NCBI GenBank assembly: GCA_001464375.1 | Contig: LNEW01000082.1 | Location: forward strand, 62,001 to 126,000 | DNA: 64,000 nt | DNA from: Rhodospirillales bacterium Ga0074136 | GTDB lineage: Bacteria; Pseudomonadota; Alphaproteobacteria; Acetobacterales; Acetobacteraceae | Reading direction: 5' to 3' | Shown here: positions 9,064 to 19,913 of the stretch, one piece after another | How the letters are laid out: every line of letters starts with the position of its first letter | Numbering within the stretch: the stretch's first letter is position 1 | Translations under genes and position numbers: made by a program | The notes under the pieces: generated by a model | What the model was told of the DNA's origin: nothing | The model's database searches: none | The model's input: the letters and a program-made list of their open reading frames with translations, nothing else

Positions 9064-10215
9064 TCAAACCGCCGGCGGGAGGTTCCCCGTGCGCACCAGG
9101 AACGCCGCCCGCGCCGCCGCGCCCCGCCAATCCGCCCCACCATCCGGGCAACGCAGCAGCCGCACCGAAGGGTACCAGACCGGCACATCCTGCGCGTGCA
9201 GCCAGCGCCAGTCGGCGTGCCGGCCATGCATGAGCATCAGCACCGGCCGCCCCAGCGCGCCGGCCAAATGCAGGACGGCGGTATCGACCGCGACGACCAG
9301 GTCCAGTGCCTCGATCGCCGCGGCGGTGTCGAGGAACCAATCCGCCCCGCCATCCAACTCCGGCCCCAGGCGGTCGAGCGGGAAGCGGGCGTCCTGCTCC
9401 TCTCCCGGCCCCTTCTGCAGCGAGAACAGCCGCACGCCGGGAATGGCCGCCAGCGGCGCGAAGGCCGCCAGCGGCACCGACCGGTTGGCATCCACCGGCG
9501 CTGCCGGATTGCCCTGCCACACGATGCCGATGCGCAGCCCGCCCTCGCCGATGCGCGCGCGCATCTTCGCCCGCCGTTGCCGATCCGCCGCGAGATACGG
9601 CACCCGCCCCTGATAGTGCTGCGGCGACAGCCCCAGCGCGCGCGGCAGGTCCATCAGAGGCAGCCAGGCGCGCACGCCCGGCACCGACCCCGGCGCGCCG
9701 CTCGCGCGCAGATCGACCCCGCCGGTGACCGGCGCCAGCAGCGCATGCAGCCGCGCATCCAGCACCGCATGCACGCGCATCCCGCGCGCCACCAGCAGCG
9801 GCAGGTAGCGCGCGAACTGGATGGTATCGCCCAGCCCCTGTTCGCCCATGACCAGCACGGCCTCGGGGCTGCCCTGGCCGCGCCAGGGCGGCAACGGCAC
9901 CGGCCCGTCCGGCCCCGGCCGCGTCACGCGGGGGAAGGCGGTGGGCAGCAATTCGAAGCGGACGTCGTAGGCCGCCCAGGCCTCGTTCCACAGTCCGGCC
10001 TGGAACAGGCACCGCGCCAGCGCGGCGCGGATGCGCGTGTCGTTCGGCACCAGCGCCGCCAGCGACTGCAACGCCGCGGCGGCTTCCCGCGCACGGCCGC
10101 CGGCACGGGCCTCCTCGGCCAGCGCCAGCAGCGGCGCGATGTCAGGCGTTGCCGCGAGCGGCACGGGTTCAGGCGTTGCCGCGAGCGGCACGGGGTCAGG
10201 CGTTCCCGCGCTCAC
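9064..10215 (-). CDS. TPR and glycosyltransferase-9/OGT-like protein
   Basis: About 383 residues. The start is uncertain; GTG at 10215, inside the end of trpE, is chosen because it gives a compact N-terminus. Residues 20-90 hold TPR-like helices (AREAAAAL, ALARCLFQAGLWNEAWAAYD). The rest matches the ADP-heptose/OGT-like glycosyltransferase fold seen in many Rhodospirillales TPR proteins, with VMGEQGLGDTIQFARY, IGIVWQGNP near 240 and the AVDTAVLHLAGALG segment near 315 in the donor-site region. The product could glycosylate proteins or envelope glycans. The N-terminus repeats VPLAATP, encoded by a 27-bp tandem repeat. Confidence 0.75.
   Translation of the reverse strand: MSAGTPDPVPLAATPEPVPLAATPDIAPLLALAEEARAGGRAREAAAALQSLAALVPNDTRIRAALARCLFQAGLWNEAWAAYDVRFELLPTAFPRVTRPGPDGPVPLPPWRGQGSPEAVLVMGEQGLGDTIQFARYLPLLVARGMRVHAVLDARLHALLAPVTGGVDLRASGAPGSVPGVRAWLPLMDLPRALGLSPQHYQGRVPYLAADRQRRAKMRARIGEGGLRIGIVWQGNPAAPVDANRSVPLAAFAPLAAIPGVRLFSLQKGPGEEQDARFPLDRLGPELDGGADWFLDTAAAIEALDLVVAVDTAVLHLAGALGRPVLMLMHGRHADWRWLHAQDVPVWYPSVRLLRCPDGGADWRGAAARAAFLVRTGNLPPAV
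10142..10210. repeat. 27-bp tandem repeat over the trpE stop codon
   Basis: Two near-identical 27-bp copies (10142-10168 and 10169-10195, differing only at the last base) are followed by a 15-bp partial copy at 10196-10210. The partial copy is the real 3' end of trpE including its stop codon, so the repeat looks like duplication of the trpE end outwards. On the minus strand it encodes repeated PVPLAATP at the start of the TPR gene. Confidence 0.9.
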
Positions 10216-11710
10216 GCTTGCCGGCTGCGAAGCGCACCGCTTCCTCTGCCGCGCGGAACAGCGCGCGAGCCTTCTGATGCGTCTCCTCGTACTCCGACTT
10301 GGGGTCGGAATCCGCGACAACGCCGGCGCCGGCCTGCACATGCATGACGCCGTCCTTCACCAGGGCGGTGCGCAGCGCGATGCAGGTGTCCATGCCGCCA
10401 TCGGCACCGAAATACCCGATGCCGCCGGCATAAAGCCCCCGCCGTGACGGCTCCAACTCCTCGATGATCTCCATGGCCCGGATTTTCGGCGCCCCGGTCA
10501 GCGTGCCCGCCGGGAACCCCGCGCAATAGGCATCGAGCGCATCGAGCCCATCCCGCAACCGCCCCTGCACTTCGGACCCGATGTGCATCACCTGCGAATA
10601 GCGTTCGACCTGGAACTGCGCCGTCACCCTCACCGTGCCGATGGCGGCGACGCGCCCTACATCGTTGCGGCCGAGGTCGAGCAGCATCAGGTGCTCCGCG
10701 CGCTCCTTCGGGTCGGCCAGCAATTCCACTTCCAGCGCGCGGTCTTCCTCGGGCGTCGCACCACGCCGGCGCGTGCCGGCCAGCGGGCGGACCGTCACGG
10801 TATTGTCGCGGCAGCGCACCAGGATCTCGGGGCTGGCGGCGACCACCGAGAACCCGCCGAAATCCCCGAACACCAGGAAGGGCGCCGGGTTGATCCGCCG
10901 CAGCGCGCGATACAGCGCGAACGGCGGCAGCGCGAAGGGCACCGAGAAACGCTGCGAGGGCACCACCTGGAAGGCATCGCCGGCGCGGATGTATTCCTTG
11001 GCGCGCTCGACCGCCGCGATGTAGCCGGCCTCGGTGAAGTTGCTGTCGGGCTGGGCCAGGCGCGGCAGGTTCACCGGCGGCGCGGCGCGCGGCACCGGGC
11101 GGTCCAGCGCCGCCTCCGCCTCATCGAGCCGCGCCTCGGCCGCATCGATCAGCGCGCCCGGCTCGCCGCCCGGCCAGACCGGCGCGCACAGCGTCAGCGT
11201 ATCCCGCACATGGTCGAACACCGCCATCAGCGTGGGCCGCGTCAGCACCGCATCGGGAATGCCGAGCACGTCGGGCTTCACCGACGGAAGGCGTTCGATC
11301 AACCGCACCATGTCGTAGCCGAGGTAGCCGAACAGCCCGGCGGCCATCGGCGGCAGACCCGGCGGCACCGGCATGCGCGCCTCGGCGATGGTGCGCCGCA
11401 GGCTGTCCAACGCTGCGCCCGGCTCGGGCTCGAAGGCGTGCGGCGCGGTCAAGGCGTGGCGGTTGATCTCCGCGCGTCCGTCGCGGCAGCGCCACACCAG
11501 GTCCGGCGCCAGGCCGATGCCCGAATAGCGCCCGCGCGCGGCCCCACCCTCGATCGACTCCAGCAGGAAGGCATTGGCCTGCGCGCCACCGGTCAGCTTC
11601 AGGAAGGCACCGACCGGGGTGTCGAGGTCCGCCACGCGTTCGCGCACCAGGATGCCGCCGCGCCCGGCCTCGAGCGCGGCGCGCACCGCCGCGCGGTCGG
11701 TGCCGCTCAT
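10196..11710 (-). CDS. trpE: Anthranilate synthase component I
   Basis: A 504-residue chorismate-binding enzyme that makes anthranilate with ammonia from TrpG. The N-terminal half carries the feedback-binding region (NAFLLESIEGG near residue 46). The C-terminal half has the catalytic core, with RRGATPEEDR near 335, the LMLDLGRNDVGRVA segment near 360, PAGTLTGAPKIRAME near 425 and GIGYFGADGGMD. The start overlaps the ppiD stop (ATGA), a gene order found in other alphaproteobacteria. Its usual neighbour trpG is about 5.1 kb away. Confidence 0.96.
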   Translation of the reverse strand: MSGTDRAAVRAALEAGRGGILVRERVADLDTPVGAFLKLTGGAQANAFLLESIEGGAARGRYSGIGLAPDLVWRCRDGRAEINRHALTAPHAFEPEPGAALDSLRRTIAEARMPVPPGLPPMAAGLFGYLGYDMVRLIERLPSVKPDVLGIPDAVLTRPTLMAVFDHVRDTLTLCAPVWPGGEPGALIDAAEARLDEAEAALDRPVPRAAPPVNLPRLAQPDSNFTEAGYIAAVERAKEYIRAGDAFQVVPSQRFSVPFALPPFALYRALRRINPAPFLVFGDFGGFSVVAASPEILVRCRDNTVTVRPLAGTRRRGATPEEDRALEVELLADPKERAEHLMLLDLGRNDVGRVAAIGTVRVTAQFQVERYSQVMHIGSEVQGRLRDGLDALDAYCAGFPAGTLTGAPKIRAMEIIEELEPSRRGLYAGGIGYFGADGGMDTCIALRTALVKDGVMHVQAGAGVVADSDPKSEYEETHQKARALFRAAEEAVRFAAGKRERGNA

Positions 11711-13599
11711 CGCCCGCTCACCTGGTCCAGCAGGGTGCGGTTGATGCGCACATCCGCGCGCCCACGCAGCGCGATGGCGTATTGTTCCTCCAACTCATCC
11801 TGCATCGACTGCTCGATCTCCGTGCGGATGCGCCCCAGGCCGAGCGGATCGCTTGCCGGGTTGAAGGGGATGACCTCGCCCAGCCTCGCCACCGCGAAGC
11901 CGGTGCGCGTCTCGGCCATGGTCACGTCGCCCGTCCGCGCCTCGAACAACGGGGCCAGCAGTTCCGGCGGCAGCGTTCCCGCCTGCTGCGGGTTGCGGCC
12001 GAAGGGGCCGATCCGCTGGGCGGTGAAGCCGGCTTCCTCGGCCGCTTCCTGCATGGGCTTGCCGCCGCGCACGGCGGCCAGCAGCGCGGCCGCGCGTTCC
12101 TCGGCGGCACGCCGGCGCGCATCCGCGTCGAAGGCCGCGCGCAGCGATCCCTCGACGCTTTCGAAGGGTCGCAGCGCGGGCGGCGTGATGGCGCGCAGTT
12201 CCACCGCCACGAAGGCGTCGCCCATCTCGCTCATGCGTGGCGCATCCCCCTGGCGCGCGGCGAAGACGGCGCGCAGCAGGTCGGCGCGCTGCCCCTCGGG
12301 CACCGGCAGCGCGACAACCGCATTGTCCGGGTCACGCCCGGTGGCATCCATCGTGACGGTCGCGACCTGCGCGCCGAAACGCAGCGCGACCTCGGCCAGG
12401 CCGCCGCCGCCGGCCAGCGCATCCTCGACCCGGTTCGCGCGCTCATAGGCCATGTCGAGGGCGCGGTCGCGCGCCACCTCGGCGCGCAATTCGTCGCGCA
12501 CCTCGGCGAGCGTGCGCACCGCCGCAGGCTCGATGCGGTCCACCTTGATGACGTGCCAGCCGAAGGGCGATTGCACCGGGTCGGTCACCGCCTCCGCCGC
12601 GGCGGCGAAGGCGGCTTCCGCCACATTCGCCAGCGGCAGCGTGCCGCGGTCGAGCAGGCCGAGATCCGCGGCGCTGCCATCCGCTGCCGTTGCCGCCGCC
12701 TCGATGGCGGGGAAGTCCGCGCCGCCGCGCCACGTGGTCGCGATCTCGCGCGCCGCGGCCTCGGTCGGCACCACCGCCTGGCGCAGCGCGCGGCGCTCGG
12801 GCGTGTCGTATTGCGCGCGGCGCTGTTCGTAGGCCTGCGCCAGGTCGGCGTCGGGCACCTCGATCTCGGCGGCGATGCCCTCGGGCGAGAGCACCACGAT
12901 CGCCGCCTCGCGGTATTCCGGCGAGGAGAATCGCGCCGGGTTGTTTTCCTGGTAGCGGCGCAGCTGGGCTTCGGTCGGCGCCTCGGGGTCCGGCATGGTG
13001 GCGGTGTTGATCGCCACGACCTCGGCGGCGCGGCGCTCCATCATCCAGGCCAGCAGGGGTGCCGACATCGCATCGGGTCCGACGGCGCCCGACCGCACCG
13101 CGCCGGCCAGCTGCTGCCGCAGCAGGTCGCCCGCCACCACCTGGAGGAATTGCTGCTCGTTCAGCTCGTTCTGGCGCAGGAAGCTGTCGAAGATCGGGCG
13201 GGAGAAGGTGCCGTCGGCCCCGCGCAGCCCAGGGATGGCGAAGACCGAATTGCGCACCGCGTCGGCCGGCGCGCCGATCCCCTGGCGCCGGGCCTCGGCG
13301 CGCAGCGCGCGGTCCGATATCAGTTGTTCCAGCGCCTGGGCTGCCACCGCGCGGCGGATATTGTCGTCCGGTTCGAAGCGGTTGCCCATCTGGCGGGCGA
13401 TGCGCGCCATCTCGCGCCGCGCATTCGCCTGCGCCTCGGTCAGTTCGATCGGCTCGCCGCCGACATGCGCGACCGCGGTCTCGCGGCCGAGGTCGCGCAC
13501 CACGTCCTCGATCCCCCACACGGCGAAGGACAGGACGAGCAGGGCGAAGAGGATCTTGGCGACCCAGGTGCCGGCGAGGCGGCGCAGCGCGGTAAGCAT
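11707..13599 (-). CDS. ppiD: SurA/PpiD-type periplasmic peptidyl-prolyl isomerase
   Basis: A 630-residue membrane-anchored folding factor. The start at 13599 is chosen because MLTALRRLAG is followed at once by a transmembrane segment (residues about 13-32), the usual PpiD layout; the frame continues upstream without coding character. A SurA-N-like helical region covers residues 35-200, a parvulin domain about 240-370 ends in FGWHVIKVDRI, and a second helical chaperone region follows. It probably helps outer-membrane and secreted proteins fold at the Sec exit. It is the first gene of the ppiD-trpE pair, divergent from tpiA. Confidence 0.92.
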   Translation of the reverse strand: MLTALRRLAGTWVAKILFALLVLSFAVWGIEDVVRDLGRETAVAHVGGEPIELTEAQANARREMARIARQMGNRFEPDDNIRRAVAAQALEQLISDRALRAEARRQGIGAPADAVRNSVFAIPGLRGADGTFSRPIFDSFLRQNELNEQQFLQVVAGDLLRQQLAGAVRSGAVGPDAMSAPLLAWMMERRAAEVVAINTATMPDPEAPTEAQLRRYQENNPARFSSPEYREAAIVVLSPEGIAAEIEVPDADLAQAYEQRRAQYDTPERRALRQAVVPTEAAAREIATTWRGGADFPAIEAAATAADGSAADLGLLDRGTLPLANVAEAAFAAAAEAVTDPVQSPFGWHVIKVDRIEPAAVRTLAEVRDELRAEVARDRALDMAYERANRVEDALAGGGGLAEVALRFGAQVATVTMDATGRDPDNAVVALPVPEGQRADLLRAVFAARQGDAPRMSEMGDAFVAVELRAITPPALRPFESVEGSLRAAFDADARRRAAEERAAALLAAVRGGKPMQEAAEEAGFTAQRIGPFGRNPQQAGTLPPELLAPLFEARTGDVTMAETRTGFAVARLGEVIPFNPASDPLGLGRIRTEIEQSMQDELEEQYAIALRGRADVRINRTLLDQVSGR

Positions 13600-13853
13600 G
13601 GGGGCGTGCTTAGCCGTGGCGGGCGGGCGGCGGAAGGGGTGCGGTAGGGTGCCGTTGCCCGATTGCCCCATTTGCGGAATGACCGGCGGGCAACGCGGCG
13701 GCGGTGAACCTGGCGGCGAGCACGGTCCGGGGCAACGCGGCGGCCGGCCGCATGCGGGGCGGGGTGACGCTGTCGGCGCCGCCCGGGCGCGGCCCGGCTT
13801 GGAGGCCGGGCGCATTTCCGATACTTCGGCACGCCCCGCAGGAGACGCCGCCG

Positions 13854-14603
13854 ATGACCCCCGGAACCCGCCCGATGATCGCCGGCAACTGGAAGATGCA
13901 CGGCCTGGCCGCCGATGGGCTGGCACTGGCACACGCGGTCAAGGACGGAGCCAAGGGCCAGGCTGAACTGGTGGTCTGCCCACCGGCCACGCTGGTGGCG
14001 GCGCTGGCCGGCGCCCTGGCCGGCACGGCGGTCGCCGTGGGCGGGCAGGACTGCCACATGGCCGCCAAGGGCGCCCACACCGGCGACGTTTCCGCGCCCA
14101 TGCTGGCCGATGCCGGGGCGCGCTTCGTCATCCTGGGCCATTCCGAACGCCGCGGCGCCTACCGCGAGACCGACCCGACCGTGCGCGCCAAGGCCGAGGC
14201 CGCCATCGCCGCCGGCCTGATCCCCATCGTCTGCGTGGGCGAACCCGAGGATGACCGCCTGCTCGCCCGCGCCGAGGAGGTCGTCGCCGCCCAGGTCGCG
14301 GCCAGCTTGCCCGAGGGCTTCGGCGCCGCCGGCGGGGTGGTGGCCTATGAACCGGTCTGGGCGATCGGCACCGGGCGCACCCCGACCGAGGCCGACATCG
14401 CCGCCATGCACGCCATGATCCGCGCCCGCCTGGTGGCGGCCTTCCCGGGGCAGGGCGCCACGCTGCGCATTTTGTATGGCGGGTCGGTCAAGCCCGCCAA
14501 CGCCGCCGGCATCCTCGCCCTGCCCAATGTGGATGGGGCGCTGGTGGGGGGTGCGAGCCTGGTGGCGGAGGATTTCCTGGCGATCGCGGCCGCGGCGGGC
14601 TGA
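13854..14603 (+). CDS. tpiA: Triosephosphate isomerase
   Basis: A 249-residue glycolytic enzyme that interconverts dihydroxyacetone phosphate and glyceraldehyde 3-phosphate. The start at 13854 follows an AGGAGA box by 8 bp and gives the classic IAGNWKMHG beginning; the lysine binds substrate. The catalytic histidine is in LGHSERR and the catalytic glutamate in VAYEPVWAIGTG, with the phosphate loop LYGGSVKP after them. It is divergent from ppiD and heads the tpiA-secG-pyrG-kdsA series. Confidence 0.97.
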   Translation: MTPGTRPMIAGNWKMHGLAADGLALAHAVKDGAKGQAELVVCPPATLVAALAGALAGTAVAVGGQDCHMAAKGAHTGDVSAPMLADAGARFVILGHSERRGAYRETDPTVRAKAEAAIAAGLIPIVCVGEPEDDRLLARAEEVVAAQVAASLPEGFGAAGGVVAYEPVWAIGTGRTPTEADIAAMHAMIRARLVAAFPGQGATLRILYGGSVKPANAAGILALPNVDGALVGGASLVAEDFLAIAAAAG

Positions 14604-14662
14604 AACACTGTCAAGCTAGGCGGAATCGCCTGGCGCCGGGGAAAATGCGGCAGAACAAGGCT

Positions 14663-14704
14663 CTAGGCCCATCTGGCCGCGACGGCGCGGCGAGATGGGT
14701 CTAG
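14663..14704. other. Long imperfect palindrome/hairpin between tpiA and secG
   Basis: A 12-bp outer stem (CTAGGCCCATCT with AGATGGGTCTAG, one G-T wobble), a single G/G mismatch and a 6-bp inner stem (GCCGCG/CGCGGC) close an ACGG loop, 42 bases in all. No T-run follows on either strand, so a simple intrinsic terminator is not supported. It ends 35 bp before secG. Possible roles are an RNA structure in the secG leader, a processing site or a protein-binding palindrome. Confidence 0.6.
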
Positions 14705-14739
14705 CCCCGGCGCCCGCGCTTCGCTAGATACGCCACGCC

Positions 14740-16773
<2,034 letters not shown>

Positions 16774-16774
<1 letters not shown>

Positions 16775-17595
16775 TGCGCCACGTTTCCATCGGCCCGGTC
16801 ACGCTGGGCAATGACCTCCCGCTGGTGTTCCTCTGCGGCCCCTGCCAGATCGAATCCCGCGCCCATGCGCTGGAGATGGCCGCCGCGCTGAAGGAAATCT
16901 CGGCCGCCGCCGGCGTGCCGCTGATCTACAAATCCTCCTACGACAAGGCGAACCGCACCTCGGTCTCCGCCGCCCGCGGCATCGGCATGAAGGAAGGCCT
17001 GTCCATCCTCGCCGACGTCCGCGCCACCTCCGGCCTGCCCACCCTCACCGACGTCCACCTGCCCGACCACTGCGCCCCCGCCGCCGAGGCCGTGGACGTC
17101 CTCCAGATCCCCGCCTTCCTGTGCCGCCAGACCGACCTGCTGATCGCGGCCGGTGAAACCGGGCGCGCCATCAACGTGAAGAAGGGCCAGTTCCTCGCCC
17201 CGTGGGACATGAAGAACGTCGCCGCCAAGATCGCCAGCACCGGCAACGAGAACATCCTGCTGTGCGAACGCGGCGCGTCCTTCGGCTACAACACGCTTGT
17301 CGCCGACATGCGATCCCTGCCGATCATGGCGGCAACGGGATACCCGGTGGTGATGGACGCGACCCATGCCGTGCAGCAGCCTGGCGGGCAGGGCACGTCG
17401 TCGGGCGGGCAGCGCGAATTCGCCCCCGTTCTGGCGCGCGCTGCGGTGGCCGTGGGCGTCGCCGCGGTGTTCATCGAAACCCACCCCGACCCCGACCACG
17501 CACCGTCGGACGGGCCGAACATGATCCCGCTGCGCCAGATGCCGGCGTTGATCGCCCGGCTGAAGGCCTTCGACGCGCTGGCCAAGGCCGGCTGA
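16774..17595 (+). CDS. kdsA: 3-deoxy-8-phosphooctulonate synthase
   Basis: A 273-residue enzyme that condenses arabinose 5-phosphate with phosphoenolpyruvate to Kdo 8-phosphate for the lipopolysaccharide inner core. [11 protein letters not shown] near residue 19, [12 protein letters not shown] near 50, the [11 protein letters not shown] loop near 164, the [14 protein letters not shown] segment near 193 and [15 protein letters not shown] near 230 are all present. The start ATG overlaps the pyrG stop, so the two are coupled. Confidence 0.96.
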
Positions 17596-17616
17596 CCCGA
17601 TGCGGGGTCGGACGGC

Positions 17617-17862
17617 ATGATGCGCCGCCCGCCCGGCCTGCCGCCGGCGCCGCGCCGCCCGGTGCCGGCACTGCTGATCGCAGCCGTCGTGGCGCTGGTG
17701 CTGTGGTGGTCGGTGCCCGCCGGCCTCACCGCGCTGCGCCTGTCCGGCTGGCATGCCGAGACGCTGGTCGTCGTGCTCGGCGCCCATGCGCTGTTCGTCA
17801 GCGCCTTCGGCTGGATCGCCTGGCTGTTCTGGGCGGCGCGCCGGCCGGGCGATGGCGGGTAG
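17617..17862 (+). CDS. Small two-helix membrane protein of unknown function
   Basis: An 81-residue protein, not recognised. It starts with a proline/arginine-rich cytoplasmic stretch (about 18 residues) and has two hydrophobic segments, about 19-38 (LLIAAVVALVLWW) and about 50-70 (VVVLGAHALFVSAFGWIAW), then a short polar tail. Codon use is like that of its neighbours. It starts 22 bp after kdsA, so it may be the last gene of that operon. Confidence 0.55.
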   Translation: MMRRPPGLPPAPRRPVPALLIAAVVALVLWWSVPAGLTALRLSGWHAETLVVVLGAHALFVSAFGWIAWLFWAARRPGDGG

Positions 17863-17950
17863 CCCAGGCGCGCCGCGCCAGGGGTGATGCCCGCAAGCCT
17901 TCCTTCATCCCCTTCGCCGCAGTCTCCGGGCCGATCGCACAGGGGGCTGC

Positions 17951-18253
17951 ATGCGGGTCACGTATCTGGCGGATGGCACCGCGGTGCCGGTCTATGAACC
18001 GGGCGACCTGGTGCGCCTGCTGCGCGACGAACCGGGCGATCCCGTCACCGCCCTTGCCGGCGAATGGGGCGCGGTGGTCCGCAACCGCGGGTCGGCCGGC
18101 ATCGATGTCCGCCTGGCCGGCCATTCGCGGCCGCGCACATCCCGCATGCCGGTCGCCAGCGGCCTGCCCTCCAGTATCCTGGTGCCCTGCGACCGCCTGG
18201 GGCTGCGCATCGACCTGCAGCGGGACCTGCGCCAGGCGCGCCGCCGCGGCTGA
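17951..18253 (+). CDS. Conserved-looking hypothetical protein (about 100 residues)
   Basis: Not recognised. The 100-residue product starts MRVTYLADG behind an AGGGGGCT box. It reads as a small beta-rich protein with several GxV turns (GEWGAVVRNRGSAG) and a basic C-terminus. No signal peptide, membrane segment or catalytic motif is visible. Strong GC at third codon positions supports real coding. It lies 54 bp upstream of the next unknown gene, on the same strand. Confidence 0.55.
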   Translation: MRVTYLADGTAVPVYEPGDLVRLLRDEPGDPVTALAGEWGAVVRNRGSAGIDVRLAGHSRPRTSRMPVASGLPSSILVPCDRLGLRIDLQRDLRQARRRG

Positions 18254-18306
18254 ACGAACCACCGCCCGCGGCTTGCGCGGCGCCCGCGGCGCCTCTATCG
18301 GCGGCC

Positions 18307-19653
18307 ATGGCCGATCATCCGGATTTCGCTGCGCTGGCGCAGGCCCCGCTGCACGAATTGCGCGGCGCGGAATGGGATGCCTTCCTGGCCGCGATGCGCC
18401 CGTGGCTTGATCATGCCGACGCCGCCATCCGCGCCCGCGCCATCGACCGCCTGGTGATGGCGGTGTTCTGGGCCGAGTCCAGCAGCGTGGTGCGCGCGCG
18501 CAACGCCGGCGTGACCCTGCCGCATGACCCATGCGGGCGCCTGGCCTGGCTGCTCGCGGCGATCGATGCCGCGCAGGCGCGCCATGCCGATGTCATCCCG
18601 GCCTTCCTTGACCGGCTGCGCTTTTCCTCGACCCACGAGCCGATGCTCACGCCGCTGCTGCGCTGGCTCGATGGCCTGCGCGCCGCGCCGCCGCCGGGGG
18701 TCGATCCGGCCGTGGCCGAAGGCATCCAACTCCTGAACCGCCCCTTCGACGAGGATGACGCCGCCGATGTCGCGCGCCTGGTCGCGCTGCTCGACCACCC
18801 GTCGGACCATGTGCGCGCCTGCGCGGCGCGGGTGCTGAGCGGGCGCGAGGGCAGCGCGCTCGATCCCGCCGCGATGTTCGCGCTGGTGGCCGCGAAGGAC
18901 ATCGCCCGCCCCGGCATCGCCGGCCCCTTCTGGTCGGAATGGCAGCATGCGCGCGAGGACGTGCCGGTCGATCCGATCGACTGGATGATGGACATCCTGG
19001 AACGCCGCAGCGGCCCCGAGCCCGCCGGCATGCCCTTCAACGGCATCGACTTCCACCTGCACGAGATCTGCGACCACGCGCCCGATGCGGTGCGGCGCAT
19101 GATGCGCGGCGGCCATGCCGACCTCGCCATCGAGACCGCGACCGAGACAAGCGGCGTTGTGCCGGGCATGGAGCCCGTGCTGCGCGACCTGGCCGGGCAC
19201 CCGGACGCCCCCATCCGCCAGCGCGCGCGCTTCCACCTGGCGTTCTTCTACGCGGTGATGCTGCCGCCCGAGCCCAGCACGCGGCCCATCCGCCACTGGC
19301 CGGACTGGGCGCCCGACGCGCAGGCCTTCAGCTTCCACCACGGGCCGGACAACCTCGCCTGGTGCGCCGTGATCCATCCGCGCGAACCCGGCGCGCGCTT
19401 CGACGATGCCCGGGCCTGGGCGCTGGCCGACCAGGCCCTGCCGCCGGGCCTGCGCGGCGCGGTGGTGGCGCATCCGCTCGACCTCGTGCCGGGATCGCCG
19501 CCGCAAACGCTGCGGCTCGCGGACAGGCTGATGTGGCGCTTCGCCGCCGGGGCCTCGGTCGAGATGCAGGGCGACCCGCAGGCGAAGACCTGGGCGCGCA
19601 TCGAGATCGGCGCCGTGCCTTTGGGAGCGCGCTGGACCTGTTTTCCGTGGTGA
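18307..19653 (+). CDS. Uncharacterised helical-repeat protein (HEAT-like)
   Basis: A 448-residue cytoplasmic protein without an assigned function. The ATG at 18307 is preferred over the longer open frame because coding-like sequence begins there. The first 300 residues consist of helix pairs with HEAT-like spacing (AAIRARAIDRLVMAVF near 38, a DHVRACAARVLSG segment near 175, and APIRQRARFHLAFFYAV near 300). The C-terminal 120 residues look globular. No enzyme motif is seen, so a scaffold or binding protein is possible. It lies between two other unknown genes in the kdsA-eno interval. Confidence 0.6.
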   Translation: MADHPDFAALAQAPLHELRGAEWDAFLAAMRPWLDHADAAIRARAIDRLVMAVFWAESSSVVRARNAGVTLPHDPCGRLAWLLAAIDAAQARHADVIPAFLDRLRFSSTHEPMLTPLLRWLDGLRAAPPPGVDPAVAEGIQLLNRPFDEDDAADVARLVALLDHPSDHVRACAARVLSGREGSALDPAAMFALVAAKDIARPGIAGPFWSEWQHAREDVPVDPIDWMMDILERRSGPEPAGMPFNGIDFHLHEICDHAPDAVRRMMRGGHADLAIETATETSGVVPGMEPVLRDLAGHPDAPIRQRARFHLAFFYAVMLPPEPSTRPIRHWPDWAPDAQAFSFHHGPDNLAWCAVIHPREPGARFDDARAWALADQALPPGLRGAVVAHPLDLVPGSPPQTLRLADRLMWRFAAGASVEMQGDPQAKTWARIEIGAVPLGARWTCFPW

Positions 19654-19678
19654 CGCGCAACGCCCCGGCCGCGCCGTG

Positions 19679-19725
19679 CCGGCGGGTTTCGCCGGTGGGC
19701 GGTTCCGCGGGCGCGGCCGCCCGCG
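19679..19725. other. Two GC-rich hairpins after the helical-repeat gene
   Basis: The first is a CCGGCG/CGCCGG stem with a 5-base loop (19679-19695). The second is a CGCGGGC/GCCCGCG stem with a 6-base loop (19706-19725). They begin 25 bp after the stop codon. There is no T-run, so termination is only a possibility. The remaining 190 bp before the lipoprotein gene show nothing I recognise. Confidence 0.4.
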
Positions 19726-19913
19726 CCACGCCGTCGCGCCCGTGGCGTGACATCGCGCGTAGCGCGCCGGCCCGCCGCATGCACCCATCCGACCGGCTGC
19801 CCGGCCCCCGGGCACGCCACACCCCGGTGCAGCCCGTGATCGACAGGCCCGCGCGGCGGGTGCTTGTGACCTGCGGCGGCCCGCGTGCCGTCCATCCGAA
19901 CCGGAGTTCCGCC

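Noticed and set aside
10216-10341. A longer N-terminus (42 more residues) for the TPR/glycosyltransferase gene
   Set aside because: The extra codons are antisense-independent but lie wholly inside trpE in another frame and are Arg/Cys/Ser-rich, which is shadow-like.
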